Positions 1 through 6,256 of a stretch of DNA of 8,503 nucleotides are shown piece after piece. The notes under the pieces were generated by a model, which was given only the letters and a program-made list of their open reading frames with translations, did not search any database and was not told where the DNA came from. This DNA comes from Candidatus Bathyarchaeota archaeon (lineage in GTDB: Archaea > Thermoproteota > Bathyarchaeia > Bathyarchaeales > DTEX01): NCBI GenBank assembly GCA_018397055.1, contig JAGTQS010000062.1:1-8503 (forward strand), read 5' to 3'. The stretch's first letter is position 1, and each line of letters begins with the position of its first letter. Made by a program: the position numbers and the translations under genes.

Positions 1-922
1 CTTCAGTAATTTTCATAATGTCACAATGGTGAATTTGGCAAGCCCAACACGAGTTCCGTTTCACGGCATATTTTTCTCTAATGTATTGGGCGCCATACTT
101 TCTCATCTTGTCTTTGCTAATCTTCCATGTGCTAGTTGTATAATTTTTTACTGGAAGCATGTTTGTCGCAGCGTTCGAATGAATGCCAAAGAGGGTTCCA
201 TAATCGTAGAGGTTTCTATTCTGCTCTTTAACGTTTTCAATTAGCTTTTTCGCTATTTCCCTAACCTTGCTAGGGTTTTTAATTGGGATTTCCTTTTGGC
301 CTTTTACTATTGCGACGGCTTTGAGGTTTTTCGCACCCATTACGGCTCCAAGCCCATTATGAGAGGCTGAATGTCCATGGTCGAAAAATATTCCTGCAAA
401 CTTAACAAGGTTTTCTCCGGCTGGACCAATTGAGGCAACTGCCATGTCTCGTTCTTTACATCCATAGTAATGTTTTATGAGATCAGGAGTTTTGTATGTG
501 TCTATTTCTCTAAGCCATTCAGCATCCTTCAGGTCTTCCGACTCTGAGTCCACATAGAGATACTTTAAGCCCTTAGCTTTGCCATAAATTACTATGCCAT
601 TTAAGCCACAAAGCCTAAGGTAAGCTCCAAAAAAACCATTTGCCTGGCTGCATCCAGCTCCATTAGTAAGTGGACCTTTCGAAACAACTGAAACTGAGCC
701 GGAACCTCCAATTGCTGTTGCGTTCAAAGGACCAGCGGCAATAATAAGACGATTTTCTGGATCTGACCATTCAGTTCCAGTTGGAACTTCGTCATAAAGT
801 ATTTTTGCCCCTAAACCTGTGCCTCCAAGGTACATTCTAAGAATTTTCTCAGGCAGAATGCACCTTTCAAGTTTTTCTTTCTCCAGATCTACTCTTAATA
901 TGCTTCCCTCATACCCTGTCAT
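1..922 (-). CDS. aor: Aldehyde ferredoxin oxidoreductase family protein (tungsten enzyme), N-terminal half, runs off the left edge
   Basis: Minus-strand frame open from ATG at 922-920 to the window edge: 307 residues of a family usually about 600 long. The N-terminus MTGYEGSILRVDL is the typical AOR opening, which fixes the start although no Shine-Dalgarno sequence is visible. The GLGAVMGAKNLKA stretch (residues 190-201) matches the family's pterin-domain signature. A cluster-binding cysteine set lies at C292, C295 and C300. Family knowledge: these enzymes carry a tungsten bis-pterin and one [4Fe-4S] cluster and oxidise aldehydes (or reduce acids) with ferredoxin in the cytoplasm; related subunits such as BamB work on other substrates. 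The cysteines here are CX2CX4C, not the CX2CX3C of Pyrococcus furiosus AOR, and SASHNG precedes GLGAVMG in place of the common GRGG, so this is a divergent subgroup whose substrate cannot be told. It is transcribed divergently from the small gene at 992. Confidence 0.93.
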   Translation of the reverse strand, partial: MTGYEGSILRVDLEKEKLERCILPEKILRMYLGGTGLGAKILYDEVPTGTEWSDPENRLIIAAGPLNATAIGGSGSVSVVSKGPLTNGAGCSQANGFFGAYLRLCGLNGIVIYGKAKGLKYLYVDSESEDLKDAEWLREIDTYKTPDLIKHYYGCKERDMAVASIGPAGENLVKFAGIFFDHGHSASHNGLGAVMGAKNLKAVAIVKGQKEIPIKNPSKVREIAKKLIENVKEQNRNLYDYGTLFGIHSNAATNMLPVKNYTTSTWKISKDKMRKYGAQYIREKYAVKRNSCWACQIHHCDIMKITE

Positions 923-991
923 GCTTAAGACACAAACGAAAAATGTTGGTTTACGACATAAATAACTATCGATGGTTGAGGAGAGCGGAAA
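923..991. promoter_or_regulatory. Shared divergent promoter region between aor and the small GG-tailed protein gene
   Basis: Only 69 bases separate the two divergent starts. On the minus strand TTATTTAT (958-965) is a TATA-box candidate; a start site about 26 bases on would give aor a leader of roughly 10-15 bases with no Shine-Dalgarno, normal for archaea. On the plus strand GAGGAG (978-983) is a ribosome binding site 8 bases before ATG 992. The plus-strand promoter cannot be placed with confidence. The compact layout suggests the two genes could be co-regulated. Confidence 0.35.
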
Positions 992-1207
992 ATGGAGATT
1001 AAACGAGAAGGCGCTAAAATTTTGGTTTACTGGCGAAGCAAATGCATCGAAGATGTTGAGAAAGCTAAAGAGTTTTACAGCAATCTTACAAGAGAAGGAT
1101 GGTTTGCAGTTTACGTATCGGAGAAAGGAAATAAACAAAAAAGAGTTCTTGAATTCAAGCCTGAATATGAAAGATTGAGGTTTATTCCGCTTTCTGAAGG
1201 CGGCTAG
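992..1207 (+). CDS. Small conserved-looking protein with C-terminal Gly-Gly, function unknown
   Basis: This 71-residue frame starts at ATG 992, with GAGGAG at 978-983 (spacing 8) as ribosome binding site. That supports it over the overlapping frame beginning at 972, which has no such site. The protein alternates strand-like and helix-like stretches: MEIKRE and KILVYWR, then a charged helix (about residues 19-36), then WFAVYV, KRVLEF and LRFIPL, and it ends SEGG. The ending resembles MoaD/ThiS/SAMP-type ubiquitin-like sulfur carriers, whose terminal GG is thiocarboxylated. The neighbouring divergent gene encodes a tungstopterin enzyme, whose cofactor synthesis needs a MoaD-type carrier. The overall sequence is not one I recognise as MoaD, so the carrier role is only a hypothesis. 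It could equally be a small archaeal protein of another fold whose GG is coincidental. Confidence 0.65.
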   Translation: MEIKREGAKILVYWRSKCIEDVEKAKEFYSNLTREGWFAVYVSEKGNKQKRVLEFKPEYERLRFIPLSEGG

Positions 1208-1214
1208 AATGTTC

Positions 1215-1220
1215 TTTTTT
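1215..1220 (+). terminator. Oligo-T termination signal after the small gene
   Basis: A run of six T begins 8 bases after the stop codon at 1205-1207. Archaeal RNA polymerase commonly terminates at T-runs without a hairpin. It also separates this gene from the proC promoter just downstream. Confidence 0.35.
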
Positions 1221-1240
1221 CAAAAAAATTAACTAAAACC

Positions 1241-1246
1241 TTATAT
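1241..1246 (+). promoter_or_regulatory. TATA box of proC
   Basis: TTATAT, preceded by the purine-rich ACTAAAACC as a possible BRE. A start site about 25 bases downstream (near 1268-1272) would leave a leader of about 40 bases before ATG 1309. A weak ribosome binding site, GAAAGG, lies at 1294-1299. Confidence 0.45.
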
Positions 1247-1308
1247 GAGTAAACAAGACGATATCGTTCAAAATGGATTAAGATGTATTTCTAGAAAGGC
1301 GCAGTTAT

Positions 1309-2115
1309 ATGATTATTTCAGTTATAGGTGCAGGAGTTATTGGAAGTGCCGTGGCAAAAGCCTTGGTTGCAAGCAGCGGTAAAAATCGCATAATAGCATC
1401 CGATAAACGTGTTGAGCAACTGTCTAAGCTAGAAAAAGAAGGTGTTGAAACAACCACAGACAATAAGAAAGCAGCTAAAACAGCAGATATAATAATTTTA
1501 TGCGTAAAGCCATCAGATATGAGAACCGTTCTTTCCGAAATTCGGAATGAAGTCAAAGAAAAACTTGTAATCTCAATGGCGGCTGCCGTAAATCTTGAGT
1601 TACTAAAGAAGTGCGCTCCACAGGCAAAGATTATTAGAGCTATGCCAAATCTGGCAATTATTGTACGAGAATCCTTCACAGCGTATTGCCCAGAACGTGA
1701 CTTTTCCAGCAAAGACAGGGAAATTGTAGAAAGTATTCTTAGATCATTTGGTACTGTTTCAGTTGTTGAGGAGGATAAGATGGATGCTGTGACTGCTCTT
1801 AGCGGTTGTGCGCCAGGATACCTATCATCGCTTATGGAACTAATAGTCCAGGGAGGAACTGAGATTGGGTTGCCAACTGAATTGGCTTTGACTGCCTTAG
1901 CTCAATCAATGATTGGAACTGGCAAGATTATTCTTGAAACAAAAAAGTCTCCAGCAGATGTGATGAAGATGGTTGCAACACCAGGCGGCGTAACAGAAGA
2001 GGAACTTAGCGAACTTTCGAAATATCCTTTGCAAAAGGCTTTCAGGTCGACTCTGCAGGCAGGTGTTGAGAAATCAAGGAAAATAACGAATAAATTATTA
2101 AATGAATGTCAATAG
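1309..2115 (+). CDS. proC: Pyrroline-5-carboxylate reductase (ProC family)
   Basis: 268 residues, the usual ProC length. The N-terminal Rossmann domain starts at once with the dinucleotide-binding GxGxxG (GAGVIG, 7-12). RAMPNLAIIVRES (110-122) matches the conserved MPN segment. The C-terminal helical dimerisation domain carries the ProC signature region VTALSGCAPGY (161-171) and TPGGVTEEEL (224-233). Family role: NAD(P)H-dependent reduction of 1-pyrroline-5-carboxylate to proline, the last step of proline synthesis, cytoplasmic. Two signature positions differ from the common forms: SGCAPGY for SGSGPAY, and PGGVT for PGGTT. A related imine reductase specificity is therefore not excluded, though overall identity of the family is clear. 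ATG 1309 is the first usable start: ATGs at 1273 and 1283 run into stops within a few codons. The gene stands alone and converges with the NMN adenylyltransferase gene, with 4 bases between stop codons. Confidence 0.85.
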   Translation: MIISVIGAGVIGSAVAKALVASSGKNRIIASDKRVEQLSKLEKEGVETTTDNKKAAKTADIIILCVKPSDMRTVLSEIRNEVKEKLVISMAAAVNLELLKKCAPQAKIIRAMPNLAIIVRESFTAYCPERDFSSKDREIVESILRSFGTVSVVEEDKMDAVTALSGCAPGYLSSLMELIVQGGTEIGLPTELALTALAQSMIGTGKIILETKKSPADVMKMVATPGGVTEEELSELSKYPLQKAFRSTLQAGVEKSRKITNKLLNECQ

Positions 2116-2119
2116 GGAA

Positions 2120-2683
2120 TCATTTGTTAATTGGAGCCTTATCAGTTTTCATCAAGTCTCTAAGTCTTTCAACCCCTTGAATCTGTCTAATGTATTCTGC
2201 CACGCTTTTTGGGAGAAGAGATCGCCAGTTTTTGTCGCTAATCATTCTTTCTCGAATTTCAGTTGATGAGCACTCATCTCTTTTGAAGTACGGTATTGAT
2301 TGAACATTGAAGTTCGCTTCAATGAAGAGTCTCCTCGTCAAAGGTTCATTTGAATAGACAACGTCAAATTTTGGAACCAATGAACAAACGTGTGAAACCC
2401 AAATGCCGTGAATGTCAAGGTCCGTGACTGGGATAATAAAATACTTAGCTGGATTAACCTGCGCCTCACTAAGCGCAAGCTTAATCATGGTTACTCTCTC
2501 TCCAGCTGTAAAAGGATTATTAAGAACGTGGCTTTGCAGTGCGCTTCCGACCATAATTATGATTTCTTCTGAGTCTTTCAGAATTTGTTGGACTGCCCAA
2601 AGGTGACCAAGGTGAAAAGGCTGAAAACGGCCTGGATATAATGCTCTGTTAAATTTCTTCTTTGCGTTAGAAATGTTGTTCAT
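2120..2683 (-). CDS. nadM: Nicotinamide-nucleotide adenylyltransferase, archaeal NadM type
   Basis: Transfers AMP from ATP to nicotinamide mononucleotide (or nicotinate mononucleotide), forming NAD or its deamido precursor in the cytoplasm. The nucleotidyltransferase hallmark GRFQPFHLGH is at residues 18-27. NPFTAGER (56-63), IWVSHVCSLVPKFDVVYS (94-111) and the C-terminal SSTEIRERM (139-147) match the archaeal NadM family closely, as does the ending VERLRDLMKTDK. The frame is open up to a TTG at 2719, with ATGs at 2698 and 2683. I chose ATG 2683 (187 residues) because GGTGG lies 8 bases upstream on the coding strand and family members begin only a few residues before the GRFQPFH motif. The 2698 or 2719 starts would add 5 or 12 residues. 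A weak TATA candidate, TAATAAAT, sits at 2737-2744 on the minus strand. Confidence 0.92.
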   Translation of the reverse strand: MNNISNAKKKFNRALYPGRFQPFHLGHLWAVQQILKDSEEIIIMVGSALQSHVLNNPFTAGERVTMIKLALSEAQVNPAKYFIIPVTDLDIHGIWVSHVCSLVPKFDVVYSNEPLTRRLFIEANFNVQSIPYFKRDECSSTEIRERMISDKNWRSLLPKSVAEYIRQIQGVERLRDLMKTDKAPINK

Positions 2684-2792
2684 CTGATCCGCCACCATTA
2701 AATAATGTTTAGTTGTCAATGAATGTTATGTCTGAGATTTATTACTTTTTGTCAAAAAATGGGTGTTCACAGGAATTGGATTCGCCATGGCA

Positions 2793-2804
2793 ATTTGCGC
2801 AAAT
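2793..2804. promoter_or_regulatory. 12-bp perfect palindrome (possible operator) between nadM and the CBS gene
   Basis: ATTTGCGCAAAT reads identically on both strands. It lies in the divergent intergenic region, 54 bases upstream of the TATA box at 2858 and about 50 bases upstream of the nadM TATA candidate. A dimeric helix-turn-helix regulator could bind such a site. There is no second copy in the window and no known regulator to assign. Confidence 0.25.
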
Positions 2805-2857
2805 GAGAAGCTAAATACTTTTTGGTTCTTACAGAAAGACAATTTGTTCCATAATAG

Positions 2858-2864
2858 TTATATA
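2858..2864 (+). promoter_or_regulatory. TATA box of the CBS-domain gene
   Basis: TTATATA followed by a C/G-rich stretch. A start site about 26 bases on would be near 2888, giving a leader of about 75 bases. A second, weaker candidate, TTATAC at 2901-2906, would give a leader of about 30 bases. The ribosome binding site GGAG (2949-2952) within AAAGGAGTGA lies 9 bases before ATG 2962. Confidence 0.45.
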
Positions 2865-2961
2865 CGCGCCTTCTTTGTTAATGAGATTGTTAGAAATAAA
2901 TTATACTAAAGAAAGTCTGTAAATGAAAATTAACATGGCTCAGATAAAGGAGTGAATAATA

Positions 2962-3543
2962 ATGGCTGCTTTGGAAATAAGGTCTCGGATGCTTGTTAAA
3001 GACGTTATGACTAGTCATGTTGTAACCGTCACCTCGGATGAACCAGTCAGCAAAGTGGCGCAACTCTTAGCAAAACATGAGATTGGATGTGTTATTGTCA
3101 GAACGGCTGATGACAAACCTATTGGTATAATCACAGAAACCGACATCGTCAAAAGGGTGGTGGCAAAGGACATTAAACCAAGCAAAATTAAGGCTAAGGA
3201 AATTATGAGTGCTCCGGTTATCACGATAAATGCTGATCAAACAATTAGCGAAGCAGCCCGAAGAATGAGCCAAAACAACATTCGAAGACTCGCAGTAATG
3301 CACAAGGGTAGTCTTGCGGGAATAATCTCAAGCAAAGACATCCTTGCAGTAACACCTGAGCTAATCGAAATAATTCAGGAACAGGCACGCATAGAAAACC
3401 AGAACATGACTGAGGAACATGAAACGCCGCCTCAAGCTGGATACTGCGATAACTGTGAAGAATGGTCTGACAGCTTAAAAGAGTTTGAAGGAAGATTCCT
3501 GTGCGAAGATTGCCGAGTTGAAATGACTGAATCTGAATACTGA
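2962..3543 (+). CDS. Two-CBS-domain protein with C-terminal zinc-finger-like tail
   Basis: 193 residues starting at ATG 2962 with a good ribosome binding site (GGAG, 2949-2952). Two tandem CBS motifs are visible. The first runs from about 10 to 68 (VKDVMTSHVVTV through GIITETDIVKRVV), the second from about 78 to 133 (AKEIMSAPVITI through GIISSKDILAV). CBS pairs form a Bateman module that binds adenosine nucleotides or similar ligands and usually acts as a regulatory sensor. The tail carries CDNC (162-165) and CEDC (181-184), a spacing that suits one structural zinc. There is no catalytic domain, so the protein probably regulates a partner; the partner cannot be named. It is followed by a T-run and then pyrC, 86 bases away, so it is probably its own transcription unit. 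Confidence 0.9.
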   Translation: MAALEIRSRMLVKDVMTSHVVTVTSDEPVSKVAQLLAKHEIGCVIVRTADDKPIGIITETDIVKRVVAKDIKPSKIKAKEIMSAPVITINADQTISEAARRMSQNNIRRLAVMHKGSLAGIISSKDILAVTPELIEIIQEQARIENQNMTEEHETPPQAGYCDNCEEWSDSLKEFEGRFLCEDCRVEMTESEY

Positions 3544-3549
3544 CAAGAG

Positions 3550-3556
3550 TTTTTTT
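3550..3556 (+). terminator. Oligo-T terminator after the CBS gene
   Basis: A run of seven T starts 7 bases after the TGA stop (3541-3543), with further T-rich sequence after it. It fits the hairpin-less termination signals of archaea and separates this gene from pyrC. Confidence 0.4.
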
Positions 3557-3586
3557 CTCTTTGCATCTTAACTAATTCTCGTTTGA

Positions 3587-3600
3587 TTTATTTATTAAAA
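3587..3600 (+). promoter_or_regulatory. TATA-like promoter of pyrC
   Basis: AT-only stretch TTTATTTATTAAAA ending 29 bases before the TTG start at 3630. A start site about 25 bases downstream would give a leader of roughly 10-15 bases. GAGCTGA (3617-3623), one mismatch from GAGGTGA, could serve as ribosome binding site 6 bases before the start codon. Confidence 0.4.
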
Positions 3601-3629
3601 CGCAATAACTTATTCTGAGCTGAAGTCAG

Positions 3630-4964
3630 TTGACAGTTGACTTAGTGTTAAAAAACGCTAAAATTTTACTTGGCCAAAAGATTGAAAGAGCAGGCATCGC
3701 AGTTGATTCAGGCTACATCGTAAAAATAGCAAAAGACGTAAACTTGCCTGCCGCATCTGACAAAATCGATGTTAAAGAATTCTTGGTTCTTCCGGGTCTT
3801 ATTGATGTTCATATCCATTTAAGAGACCAAGAATTGTCGTATAAAGAAGACTTTGTTTCTGGGACATCTGCAGCTGCGAATGGCGGTGTAACTACAGTTC
3901 TTGACATGCCGAACAATAAGCCAGTAACGATGGACGCATCCTCTCTTCGTGAACGCATGGCTGCGGCTTCAGAGAAACTAATAGTTAACGCTGGCTTCCT
4001 TTCAGCATTTCCGTCCAATGTGAAGGAGATTCCGGACATAGTTAAAGAAGGAGCGAAAGGTTTCAAATTATACATGTCAGAGAAAATAGGGGGAATAGAT
4101 CCGAGCGACGACGAATTAATAACCAAAGCGCTTGTTGAAACTCAGAAGTTGAATATTCCAGTGTGCATTCATGCCGAGGATAAACAGCTTTTAGAAATCA
4201 TTTACGAAGAAAAAAAGAAAAACAAGGACGCTACAATTGACGCTTTCCTTCATGTACACTCTCAAGATGCTGAGGTTAAGGCGATAGAAAGAATCTTGAA
4301 CCTTGCTCAAAAAAGCAAGGCTAAAATTCACATTTGTCATGTTAGCACATCGAAAGGCGTCGAGTTAATCGAAATGGCTAAAAAAACAGAATTGAAGGTA
4401 ACTTGCGAGGTTACCCCTCACCATCTTTTGTTGACGTATGAAAACCTAAAGGAATTAGGCATTATTGGACTAACCAAGCCTCCTTTAAGGTTAAAAGATG
4501 ATGTTCGTTCACTGTGGACTGGTCTTCAAAAAGGTGTAGTTGACACTATAGCGTCAGACCATGCGCCGCATAGTTTAGATGAAAAGAAAAAAACCAGTTT
4601 TTGGCAAATTCCTTCAGGTATAGCAGGATTAGAAACGATGCTTCCACTTATGCTAACTCAAGTTAATAAAGGGTTATTGTCTCTTCCTAAACTTGTAGAA
4701 ACCACTTCCAAAAGACCCAGAGATGTTTTCGGAATTAGGGAAAGAGGCGAAATAAGAGAGGGACACATCGCAGACTTGGTTGCCGTAGATCTGAAGAAGG
4801 AGTGGACAATCGACTCTTCGAAGTTTTATTCAAAAGCCAAATTTTCACCCTTTGACGGATGGAAAGTTAAAGGAAAACCAGTTAAAACTTTTATTAATGG
4901 ACATCTTGTTATGGACAACGGCGAAGTGTTTACTGACGTAAAGCGAGGTCGCATTATTAGATAG
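3630..4964 (+). CDS. pyrC: Dihydroorotase
   Basis: 444 residues; cyclises N-carbamoyl-aspartate to dihydroorotate, the third step of pyrimidine synthesis, in the cytoplasm. The amidohydrolase metal site is readable: HIH with the substrate arginine in DVHIHLRD (H61, H63, R65), the lysine that is normally carboxylated in GFKLYMS (K146), H181 (CIHAED), H237 (HICHVS) and D310 (IASDHAPH). The Arg after HxH and the MPNNKP segment (93-98) favour dihydroorotase over hydantoinase or allantoinase. The start is TTG 3630: it is preceded by GAGCTGA, and the next residues, TVDLVLKNAKI, are the usual N-terminal strand of the family. The gene for the Mut7-C protein follows after 15 bases and is probably co-transcribed. 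No other pyr genes are in the window. Confidence 0.93.
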   Translation: MTVDLVLKNAKILLGQKIERAGIAVDSGYIVKIAKDVNLPAASDKIDVKEFLVLPGLIDVHIHLRDQELSYKEDFVSGTSAAANGGVTTVLDMPNNKPVTMDASSLRERMAAASEKLIVNAGFLSAFPSNVKEIPDIVKEGAKGFKLYMSEKIGGIDPSDDELITKALVETQKLNIPVCIHAEDKQLLEIIYEEKKKNKDATIDAFLHVHSQDAEVKAIERILNLAQKSKAKIHICHVSTSKGVELIEMAKKTELKVTCEVTPHHLLLTYENLKELGIIGLTKPPLRLKDDVRSLWTGLQKGVVDTIASDHAPHSLDEKKKTSFWQIPSGIAGLETMLPLMLTQVNKGLLSLPKLVETTSKRPRDVFGIRERGEIREGHIADLVAVDLKKEWTIDSSKFYSKAKFSPFDGWKVKGKPVKTFINGHLVMDNGEVFTDVKRGRIIR

Positions 4965-4979
4965 GGTGAAGATTTAACA

Positions 4980-5453
4980 TTGAAGTTTCTAGCAGACGGC
5001 ATGTTGGGTAAACTAACCCGTTGGTTAAGAATGCAAGGATGCGATGTAAAATACTATAAGGATCTCGAAGATGAAGAGCTAATTAAGATCGCGAAAGAGG
5101 AAACCCGCGTCCTCCTAACTCGTGACGTTCAACTATACAGGCATGCCATAGCTGAGCACGCCCAAGTTTATCTTGTAAAATGTTCAACGGAAATTGAGCG
5201 ACTTGCTGAAGTTGCACAGCAGTTTAACTTGAATCTTGAAATAGATGTTAACAATTCGAGATGTCCGAAGTGTAATGCAAAACTCGAACCTATTTCGAAA
5301 AACAAAGTTATGGATAAGGTGCCAAAGGCTACTCTCCGGTTTTTTGATGATTATTGGGTTTGTTCAGATTGCGGTCAGGTGTATTGGCAAGGAAGTCATT
5401 GGCAAAAAATTAAACAAAAACTTAATGAAGTAAAGCATTTAATAGAGAACTAG
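4980..5453 (+). CDS. Mut7-C RNase (PIN-like) domain protein with zinc ribbon
   Basis: 157 residues of the Mut7-C/DUF82 family. The N-terminal PIN-like part opens with KFLADGMLGKLTRWLRMQG (2-20), carries the family Asp at D6, and has LLTRD (45-49) with a second acidic residue at D49. A zinc ribbon follows, with CPKC (95-98) and CSDC (128-131), and the family ending WQGSHW (136-141). Family knowledge: predicted metal-dependent RNase related to the C-terminus of the Mut-7 exonuclease; biological substrates are largely unknown. The start codon is TTG 4980, with GGGTGA (4964-4969) as ribosome binding site 10 bases upstream, overlapping the last base of the pyrC stop codon. Translational coupling or at least an operon with pyrC is likely, though no functional link is obvious. 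Confidence 0.9.
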   Translation: MKFLADGMLGKLTRWLRMQGCDVKYYKDLEDEELIKIAKEETRVLLTRDVQLYRHAIAEHAQVYLVKCSTEIERLAEVAQQFNLNLEIDVNNSRCPKCNAKLEPISKNKVMDKVPKATLRFFDDYWVCSDCGQVYWQGSHWQKIKQKLNEVKHLIEN

Positions 5454-5472
5454 AATTACTGCTGGAAAGACT

Positions 5473-6219
5473 TTAGGCAATTTCAATATTGTCTGAAGGT
5501 GTGAATTTTAGCTCACCTAGTTTTCTGATCTTAAGAGCGTCATTAAGGTTAAGGACTCTTTCAAAAAGGTTAGAAACCATTAGTGGGCATACAATGACAT
5601 CTTCACACGGGATGGCGTTTTCAATTTCCTTAGCAATCTCGGAATATGAGACTTTTTTACCTTTACCGTATTTTTGTAAAAGTAAATTGTATATTTTTTC
5701 AACCTGCACGCACGCGTGATAGAACCTAGTTTGAGGACAAATGTAATACTTAAAGTCACGAACGATCGAACTTTCTATTGTTTTCCTAAGATTTTCGAGA
5801 TTGAATTTTTCCATAATTTTTTTCTCAGAAAACCTTTTTCTAGCGAAATTCTCAATCATCGCACAATAAATTTCAGCGTTCGAATCGAAGAGCAGCTCTT
5901 GTCTGTTTATTTGGTTTCCTCTATGATCGTATTCTCCGATCCATATACCGCATTTTTGACATTTCCGTACTGGACGAATGATGAAGCCTCGAGATTTCTG
6001 CGAAGTTCTTTCAAGCAGCCACTCTGCATCGTCTACAAGATTATTGTATCCCTTGTAGTTCTGGAAGATTGAGACCCCTAAATCCCTGTCAAAAAGAATT
6101 ATAGTACCACTTAGCTCAAGATTTTTATCAGTTAACATGATTTCCCTTATTGGATAATAAAAACCCATATTAAGTTTTACGCTAGACGCCCTAAAATTTG
6201 GTTTTCGTCTCGTTTTCAA
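5473..6219 (-). CDS. Uncharacterised cysteine-containing protein
   Basis: 248 residues that I do not recognise. The coding character is good: one uninterrupted frame with balanced charged and hydrophobic composition and no low-complexity runs. There is a CxxC pair (C87, C90 in RKCQKCG) and further cysteines at C161 and C170 (YICPQTRFYHAC), C205 and C211 (CEDVIVC), which could bind zinc or an iron-sulfur cluster. No signal peptide or membrane helix is visible. Residues 188-215 read like a small winged or helical segment, but this is only an impression. The longest start is TTG 6219, placed about 27 bases from a strong TATA box (6241-6250), where a leaderless transcript would begin. Alternatives are ATG 6168 (M18) and ATG 6138 (M28). 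It converges with the Mut7-C gene, 19 bases apart, and diverges from rpoK. Confidence 0.75.
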   Translation of the reverse strand: MKTRRKPNFRASSVKLNMGFYYPIREIMLTDKNLELSGTIILFDRDLGVSIFQNYKGYNNLVDDAEWLLERTSQKSRGFIIRPVRKCQKCGIWIGEYDHRGNQINRQELLFDSNAEIYCAMIENFARKRFSEKKIMEKFNLENLRKTIESSIVRDFKYYICPQTRFYHACVQVEKIYNLLLQKYGKGKKVSYSEIAKEIENAIPCEDVIVCPLMVSNLFERVLNLNDALKIRKLGELKFTPSDNIEIA

Positions 6220-6240
6220 GCATATTTTCAGAAAAATTTA

Positions 6241-6250
6241 TATTTATATA
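6241..6250 (-). promoter_or_regulatory. Strong TATA box of the uncharacterised minus-strand gene
   Basis: On the minus strand the bases read TATATAAATA, close to the archaeal TATA consensus and flanked by AT-rich sequence. Its centre is about 27 bases from the TTG at 6219, predicting transcription to begin at or next to that codon. The element is nearly symmetric, so it could also fire rightward, with a start near 6272-6274. Confidence 0.5.
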
Positions 6251-6256
6251 CAATTT

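Noticed and set aside
972..1178. 68-codon plus-strand frame overlapping the small GG-tailed gene
   Set aside because: No ribosome binding site before ATG 972, less protein-like composition, and the 992 frame in another phase has GAGGAG at the right spacing.
1305..1712. 135-codon minus-strand frame over proC
   Set aside because: Shadow of the ProC Rossmann domain.
2935..2955. Six-codon upstream frame whose last codons contain the ribosome binding site of the CBS gene
   Set aside because: Too short to judge, and ATG 2935 has no ribosome binding site; coincidence is likely, although a leader peptide cannot be excluded.
5716..6072. 118-codon plus-strand frame antisense to the uncharacterised 248-residue gene
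   Set aside because: The minus-strand frame is longer, has a promoter and charged, protein-like sequence; the plus frame is Phe/Ser-rich in the way complement shadows are.
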